Part shown: positions 5,697 through 10,058 of the stretch, in pieces
How positions within the stretch are numbered: the stretch's first letter is position 1
Layout: every line of letters starts with the position of its first letter
NCBI GenBank assembly: GCA_030613225.1
Contig: JAUWMJ010000066.1
Location: 1-10,058, forward strand
DNA length: 10,058 nucleotides
Direction of reading: 5' to 3'
Source: Desulfobacterales bacterium
GTDB taxonomy: Bacteria > Desulfobacterota > Desulfobacteria > Desulfobacterales > JAUWMJ01
Made by a program: the position numbers and the translations under genes
Notes under the pieces: generated by a model
The model's input: only the letters and a program-made list of their open reading frames with translations
Database searches by the model: none
What the model was told of the DNA's origin: nothing

Positions 5697-8206
5697 TATT
5701 CAGAGACCGGAAATCTTAATTCGAATGTTGTGCCTTTGCCTACTTCACTTTTTATTTCAATGGCGCCGTTATAGTCTTTTACTATTCCGTAACTGATACT
5801 GACACCCAATCCTGTTCCCTTGCCTACTTCCTTTGTCGTGAAGAATGGTTCAAATATCTTATCTATTATCTCTTTGGGAATACCTGTGCCTGTATCTGTA
5901 ACTGTAACAACGGCCTGCCCATTTTCAGAAAACGATTTTATCTTCAGCAGCCTTTTCCAGTCCATGTCTCCCAGTTCATCGCCTTTTTTATCCATGGCAT
6001 CCACCGCATTTGTCACCAGGTTAATAAAGACCTGCTCCAGACGGTTATGATCGGCCATAATACAGGGCAGTTCAGGATCAAGATCGAGTTCCAGTTCGAT
6101 CTGATGGACTTTCAATTGATGGCCCAGCACTTTAAATACATCTTTAATAGGATCGTTAATATTTACCTTTGTTTTGACCGCGTCAGACTGCCTGGCAAAA
6201 TCACGCATATGTTTTATAATTTCAGAAGCCCGCTGTACATTGCTGCTGATATCTCTGGCCATGGACTTTAAATCTTCATCACTTATGGATTTTCCTTTTT
6301 TTATCATTTTCAAAAAGAAATCAGCACAGACCTGGATTACATTCAGCGGCTGATTTATTTCATGGGCCATGCCTGCTGCCATTGTTCCCAGGGTCGTCAT
6401 TTTACTGGCCTGTATCAGTTGAGCTTCCTTTTCAATGCTCTCGCTAATATCGGTTGTAGTGGCTAAGAGGACATGCCCACCAGCATATTCCGCATTACAA
6501 ATATTTATATTTACAAAAAATGGTATCCCCCCTTTTTTTAAATGGCGCCTTTTTAAAAAAAGCTTCGATTTATCTTTAGATAAATTCCTTACAGCGTTTG
6601 GTATTTCTTCGCTCCTTCCATCCCCCAGATCTAAAAAATTCATCCCCAAAAAGTCATCTCTTGAGTAACCGTATCCTTCTTCAGCCCTTTTATTGATATC
6701 CAGGATTTCAAATGTTTTCCTGTTAAGAATAAAAATAGGGTGAGGATCATTATTAAAAAGAGATCTATACTTCTCTTCTGATCTCCTGCATTGTTCATTA
6801 AGCATGGAATTTTCAAGGGCTGCTCCCATTCTGCTTCCAATTAACTCCAAAATATCTCTTTCCTCAGGGTCGAACCTTCTTAAGCGCCTGCTGACAACCC
6901 GCAAAACACCATATGCGGATTTCTCTTTGGCCCGAATCGGAACATATACTAAAGATTTTATGCCTTCTTTTGCAAAAAGCCCGATTTCACCTTCGTCGTT
7001 CTCTGTTATGCCTTCAAATACGGCTGGTTCTCCCTTCCGAAATACTCTATGAATCATACTGTCCCGGCTGTCATCAACATAAAGATCTTTACCGATTCCA
7101 AAAGTGTATTTAAGGAAAACATTTCCATCCGGTTCCAACAGAAACACACAGACACCGCCGACTAATAAATAATCGACTATCTCATAAAAGGCCTCGTTCA
7201 GCCTTTCCTCCAGGCTCAAAGAAGAACTTAATGCTGTATAAATAGAACAAAGGGCGGAAAGTTCCCTGTTATGACGTTCACGACTATGCACCGCCCTTTT
7301 TTCCTCTGTTTTATCCCAGAGAGTCTCAATAGCCCCAACCAGCTTTCCATCAGGCCCTTTTATGGGAGCCGCTGTAAAAAAAAGCCACTTTCCGTTTTCT
7401 CCAAGGTTCGGGAAAAATTCTTCAGCTTCATACGCTCCTTCGAGCAAATCCGATTTACCCCATTTTGCACCGTAATATCTTTTTATATCCTCCACTTTCA
7501 TTTCATCTAGTATAACATCAGCCATGGTAGGTCGCTCTCCGGATCTAAAGGGCTTCCAGTGTTGATTTGTTCCGACTATTTCATCAGCAGATAATCCTGT
7601 AAGTTTCTCGCATGCCTTATTCCAGTGGGTAACAATATGATCCTTATTTATAACAAATGTGGGTACAGTACTCCCCTGGATTATTTGAGCCATGGCTCTC
7701 TGGCTTTCAACCAGTTCCCTCCTTATTTTTTGCGAATAGTTGCTCCTTTCTGTGATTATCTTTTCAAAGTGGTCGGAATATCCCTTAAATAACTCTACTA
7801 TTTTTTCAAAGTCATCTTTACTATTATGTAATCTTCTTATAAAGTTAGTTTTTGCTTCTTCAATTTGGAAGAAATTCCATACCGACACGGCCTCGAAATG
7901 ATCAATCAAACTCACACCGGGGGGTTTAGTCTTTTTTATCGTCTCCCTGAACTTTTCATCCTTTGTCAACTCCATGATTAAATCAAGGTTTTTAAATTCA
8001 AACAGCTCTTTATAATTGTTGGTAGTGTATATCCCCTTTTCTCTTGCATACCTTAACCCTTCGGCACTATCATCTTTATCAGCTACGCCCAGTATATTAG
8101 GTCTTTGGCCTTTAAAGTTATCGCTAAATATAATCTGGAGGATTGCCTTGCAAACCATGCCTCCTCCGACAATAGCGATGTTTGATTCTTTTATAATTTT
8201 TCCCAT
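5696..8206 (-). CDS. Rossmann-PAS-GAF-PAS sensor histidine kinase
   Basis: An 836-residue soluble sensor kinase. Domains in order: a Rossmann-like region (about 8-112) opening with [14 protein letters not shown], an acidic end to the second strand (GVADKD) and a later strand LDLIMEL; a helical linker (about 115-170); a PAS domain (about 173-300); a GAF domain (about 315-466); a second PAS domain (about 476-592); a HisKA domain with phosphoacceptor H615 in [11 protein letters not shown]; and an ATPase domain with N729/N733, DTGTGI (771-776) and GKGTGLGV (795-802). All catalytic motifs are intact, so it should be active. No membrane helix is seen, so signals are probably cytoplasmic, possibly a nucleotide bound by the Rossmann region (inferred). 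ATG 8206 has AGGA five bases upstream, 7 bases after nhaD stops. Its stop overlaps the next kinase start. Sensing linked to antiporter function is inferred from this arrangement. Confidence 0.93.
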   Translation of the reverse strand: MGKIIKESNIAIVGGGMVCKAILQIIFSDNFKGQRPNILGVADKDDSAEGLRYAREKGIYTTNNYKELFEFKNLDLIMELTKDEKFRETIKKTKPPGVSLIDHFEAVSVWNFFQIEEAKTNFIRRLHNSKDDFEKIVELFKGYSDHFEKIITERSNYSQKIRRELVESQRAMAQIIQGSTVPTFVINKDHIVTHWNKACEKLTGLSADEIVGTNQHWKPFRSGERPTMADVILDEMKVEDIKRYYGAKWGKSDLLEGAYEAEEFFPNLGENGKWLFFTAAPIKGPDGKLVGAIETLWDKTEEKRAVHSRERHNRELSALCSIYTALSSSLSLEERLNEAFYEIVDYLLVGGVCVFLLEPDGNVFLKYTFGIGKDLYVDDSRDSMIHRVFRKGEPAVFEGITENDEGEIGLFAKEGIKSLVYVPIRAKEKSAYGVLRVVSRRLRRFDPEERDILELIGSRMGAALENSMLNEQCRRSEEKYRSLFNNDPHPIFILNRKTFEILDINKRAEEGYGYSRDDFLGMNFLDLGDGRSEEIPNAVRNLSKDKSKLFLKRRHLKKGGIPFFVNINICNAEYAGGHVLLATTTDISESIEKEAQLIQASKMTTLGTMAAGMAHEINQPLNVIQVCADFFLKMIKKGKSISDEDLKSMARDISSNVQRASEIIKHMRDFARQSDAVKTKVNINDPIKDVFKVLGHQLKVHQIELELDLDPELPCIMADHNRLEQVFINLVTNAVDAMDKKGDELGDMDWKRLLKIKSFSENGQAVVTVTDTGTGIPKEIIDKIFEPFFTTKEVGKGTGLGVSISYGIVKDYNGAIEIKSEVGKGTTFELRFPVSE

Positions 8207-8213
8207 TTTTGTC

Positions 8214-9800
8214 CTAAAAGAAAATGAAAGTTACAACTATAAAAGTCGGAATTAAAAATACCAGGGAATATTTTAAAATGTAGCCGAAAAAACTTGGCAT
8301 GGGCGTGCCTGCTTCCTCGGAAATTGATCGTACCATAAAGTTCGGCGCGTTACCAATATAGCTGCAGGCACCGAAGAAGACCGCGCCTGTGGATATTGCT
8401 TTAAGATAGACAGCGTTTTCCGTCATAAGAAGAGGTACGGCCTGAGCTTCCGTCATCCCGGAATAAAAACTTCCAATGGCGGTGTTAAAAAATGTAAGGT
8501 AAGTCGGTGCGTTGTCCAAAAAAGCGGAAAGCATACCTGTAACCCAGAAATAATGAACAGGCTCCTTCACCGCACTGGTCAGGAAGGCAAGTTCTCCCTT
8601 GGCCCCAGCCTTAAGTATAAGAAGACACGGAATCATGGTAAGGAAAATCCCTATAAACAGATAAGCAACCTCAACAATCGGAAACCATGTAAAATCGTTA
8701 TCTTCGCGAAGTATTTTTGAAGTAGTTACCAGCGAAAGAATACCCATAACAATAAGGAGACCGTCTCTGACCCAGTCCTGCACAGCCCTGTGAATGCCAA
8801 GTGTGTTGATCTCACCTAAGTCCACCATTCCGCTCATTAGTACCGATCCGACAATACCTGCAAGAAAAAGAAAATTATGTATTCCTTCTAATTTCAGCGG
8901 CTCTTTGGCCTCATTTTCCGGGACTGTCGCCCCTTCTTTTTTATAATGGTATGAATCGAGGAAAAAGTAAATTACCAGAAGGATCCCCACAGTTAAAAGC
9001 ATATGCGGCATTATATTGAAGGTCCAGAAAAAGGTGACCCCATGGAGAAATCCCAGAAAGAGCGGTGGATCGCCCAGCGGGGTTAGGGAGCCCCCGACAT
9101 TTGCAACCAGAAAGATGAAAAAAACCACCATGAATGTTCTGTTTTTCCTGTAATCATTAGCTCTCAAAAATGGACGTATCAAAAGCATGGCAGCTCCGGT
9201 TGTGCCCATCCATGAAGCCAGTATTGTACCAATAATCAAAATTACCGTATTTACTATGGGCGTGCCCCGCAAAGAGCCCCGCAGCAGTATTCCACCTGAA
9301 ACGGTATAAAGGGCCCAAAGCAGGATAATAAATGGAACATAGTCGGCAAGGACAATATGAAGAATTTCATGCAGGGCTGTCCCTTTAAAAGCAAATAGAA
9401 ATGGTATCACTAAAGATGCCGCCCAGAAAGCGGAAATTTTGCCAAAATGATGGTGCCACAAATTCGGTGCAACAAGGGGAAAGAGAGCTATGGAAAGCAG
9501 CATACATGCAAACGGAATGCAGCTCCATAGCGGCAAAACCTCTCCTAAATTTGCATGTCCATGTCCTGCACCTGCTGCCTCATGTGTTGTTGCGCCGTGA
9601 AGAACTTCTTTTTTTCCTTTTTCCGCGGCAGCATGCTCTTCATCCGCGGCAGCATGCTCTTCATCAACGACTGTCGCAGCGTTTCCTGAAGCATGACTTG
9701 GAACATTATCCTGGCTGGAAGCAACAGCCAAACCTGAAAAAATAAAAAGGCATAGTAAACCGGGTAAGAAGATTTTTGTAATCAATTTTCTGAATGTCAT
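8214..9800 (-). CDS. nhaD: NhaD-type Na+/H+ antiporter (ion transporter superfamily)
   Basis: A 528-residue inner-membrane protein with about 12 transmembrane helices after an N-terminal signal-like helix (9-27, ending AVASS). Residues 28-88 form a hydrophilic, presumably periplasmic stretch rich in His, Glu and Ala, with a duplicated DEEHAAA (46-59). The transport core starts at LPLWSCIPF. Motifs typical of the NhaD/ArsB-like ion transporter superfamily are present: NVGGSLTPLGDPPLF (234-248), LDNAPTYLTF (428-437) and YIGNAPNFMVRSI (481-493). It is expected to exchange Na+ for H+; a citrate-type or other anion substrate is the main alternative, since superfamily members share these motifs. 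ATG 9800 has a strong AGGAGG at 9811-9816, ten bases upstream. It heads a unit with two histidine kinases, suggesting its activity or expression is tied to them. The gene symbol is by family resemblance only. Confidence 0.85.
   Translation of the reverse strand: MTFRKLITKIFLPGLLCLFIFSGLAVASSQDNVPSHASGNAATVVDEEHAAADEEHAAAEKGKKEVLHGATTHEAAGAGHGHANLGEVLPLWSCIPFACMLLSIALFPLVAPNLWHHHFGKISAFWAASLVIPFLFAFKGTALHEILHIVLADYVPFIILLWALYTVSGGILLRGSLRGTPIVNTVILIIGTILASWMGTTGAAMLLIRPFLRANDYRKNRTFMVVFFIFLVANVGGSLTPLGDPPLFLGFLHGVTFFWTFNIMPHMLLTVGILLVIYFFLDSYHYKKEGATVPENEAKEPLKLEGIHNFLFLAGIVGSVLMSGMVDLGEINTLGIHRAVQDWVRDGLLIVMGILSLVTTSKILREDNDFTWFPIVEVAYLFIGIFLTMIPCLLILKAGAKGELAFLTSAVKEPVHYFWVTGMLSAFLDNAPTYLTFFNTAIGSFYSGMTEAQAVPLLMTENAVYLKAISTGAVFFGACSYIGNAPNFMVRSISEEAGTPMPSFFGYILKYSLVFLIPTFIVVTFIFF
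9623..9664 (-). repeat. Two perfect 21-bp tandem repeats inside nhaD
   Basis: CCGCGGCAGCATGCTCTTCAT (plus strand) occurs at 9623-9643 and 9644-9664 without mismatch. It is in frame and encodes DEEHAAA twice in the hydrophilic N-terminal linker. Perfect identity implies recent duplication or slippage, so linker length may vary among strains. Confidence 0.85.
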
Positions 9801-9807
9801 TTATCAA

Positions 9808-9915
9808 CTACCTCCTGCTGCATCTGTTCCAGGTAAGCTTCAATATCAAAGAAAAATTAGTAATATCAAACAGAAACAAAATAGCAACTATTATTTTAAC
9901 TGTCAGGGATTTCAT
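9808..9915 (-). CDS. Possible 35-residue leader peptide before nhaD
   Basis: A short frame starts at ATG 9915 and stops at TAG 9808-9810, seven bases before the nhaD start. The product begins MKSLTVKIIVAILFLF, a basic start followed by a hydrophobic stretch, and ends with several basic residues (NRCSRR). Its last codons AGG AGG are the nhaD ribosome binding site, so a ribosome finishing this frame would sit on that site. No good ribosome binding site precedes ATG 9915 and the product is not recognised, so it may be chance. Confidence 0.25.
   Translation of the reverse strand: MKSLTVKIIVAILFLFDITNFSLILKLTWNRCSRR
9811..9816 (-). promoter_or_regulatory. Strong ribosome binding site of nhaD
   Basis: AGGAGG on the minus strand, ten bases before ATG 9800. 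It is the best match to the anti-Shine-Dalgarno consensus in this unit and fixes the nhaD start. It overlaps the end of the possible leader frame. Confidence 0.7.
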
Positions 9916-9939
9916 GTGAACTTAAATTTGCTAAAACTG

Positions 9940-9968
9940 TTGACCTAAACAACTATCCGATATATATT
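9940..9968 (+). promoter_or_regulatory. Candidate rightward sigma70-type promoter
   Basis: TTGACC (9940-9945) and TATATT (9963-9968) are separated by exactly 17 bases, each matching consensus at five of six positions. It points out of the right edge, away from nhaD, and would serve a divergent gene or a regulatory RNA. Confidence 0.5.
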
Positions 9969-9981
9969 TTTTGCACTGCAA
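9952..9981 (-). promoter_or_regulatory. Weak leftward promoter candidate for the nhaD unit
   Basis: TTGCAG (9976-9981) and GATAGT (9952-9957) on the minus strand are 18 bases apart; both boxes match consensus at four of six positions. It would overlap the rightward promoter almost completely. Nothing stronger was seen upstream of nhaD, although the nhaD unit must have a start somewhere here or beyond the edge. Confidence 0.25.
9971..9981. promoter_or_regulatory. Perfect 11-bp palindrome in the nhaD control region
   Basis: TTGCA-C-TGCAA is a perfect inverted repeat just downstream of the rightward -10 box and over the weak leftward -35 box. That location suits an operator for a dimeric regulator acting on both directions. 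It is short enough to arise by chance. Confidence 0.3.
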
Positions 9982-10031
9982 TATAATTAATGCTTTAAAC
10001 TTTGATTTGTCCTGCCTGATCAACAATACTT

Positions 10032-10058
10032 GGAGACCTTTGAAAAATGGTAATTTTT
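10032..10058 (+). other. Possible start of a rightward gene, or end of a mobile element, at the edge
   Basis: GGAG (10032-10035) precedes ATG 10047 by 11 bases, and TTG 10040 is an alternative start in another frame; both frames are open to the edge but only a few codons are visible. The rightward promoter at 9940-9968 would feed it. The string GAGACCTTTGAAAAA (10033-10047) also resembles the kind of terminal repeat seen on insertion sequences, which is a loose impression only. Too little sequence remains to decide. Confidence 0.2.

Noticed and set aside
9401..9745. 114-codon plus-strand frame opposite nhaD
   Set aside because: Its unusual His/Leu/Arg-rich sequence simply mirrors the repeated linker codons of nhaD on the other strand.
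9817..9832. sigma54-like TGGAAC...GC sequence upstream of nhaD
   Set aside because: The GG and GC elements are too close together for a -24/-12 promoter.

Overview
The window looks like chromosomal DNA of a strict or facultative anaerobe in the Desulfobacterota (old Deltaproteobacteria, Desulfobacterales-like). This is inferred from the AT-leaning composition, the very long multi-domain PAS/GAF histidine kinases, and an NhaD-type antiporter clustered with Usp and Mrp genes. No rRNA or other lineage marker is present, so the taxonomy is only an inference. No tRNA, rRNA, CRISPR array or transposase gene was seen.

Every confident gene lies on the minus strand and reads from right to left. The right end (9801-10058) is a control region. 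It holds a good rightward sigma70-like promoter, a small palindrome, a possible 35-codon leader ORF whose last codons are the nhaD ribosome binding site, and a possible rightward gene start or mobile-element end at the edge. Next comes a tight unit: an NhaD-type Na+/H+ antiporter (8214-9800), a Rossmann-PAS-GAF-PAS histidine kinase (5696-8206, 7 bases later) and a receiver-PAS-histidine kinase hybrid (4146-5696, start and stop codons overlapping). A 313-base gap carries a MITE-like inverted-repeat element. It is followed by a stand-alone receiver protein (3440-3832), two tandem double-domain universal stress proteins (2480-3361 and 1681-2448), a second inverted-repeat element carrying a plausible promoter, and then Mrp/Mnh antiporter genes mrpE (786-1508), mrpB (314-772) and mrpF (cut by the left edge at base 1).

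Read together, this is a sodium/proton homeostasis island. It has a single-subunit antiporter at one end, the start of a multisubunit antiporter at the other, and between them a phosphorelay plus nucleotide-binding-type stress proteins. No DNA-binding output domain is encoded in the window, so the signalling chain either acts through proteins or regulates genes through a partner elsewhere. The points most worth checking are the Rossmann-type domain at the N terminus of the large kinase, the output-less relay, the extended MrpE, and the unusual E-B-F order of the Mrp genes.
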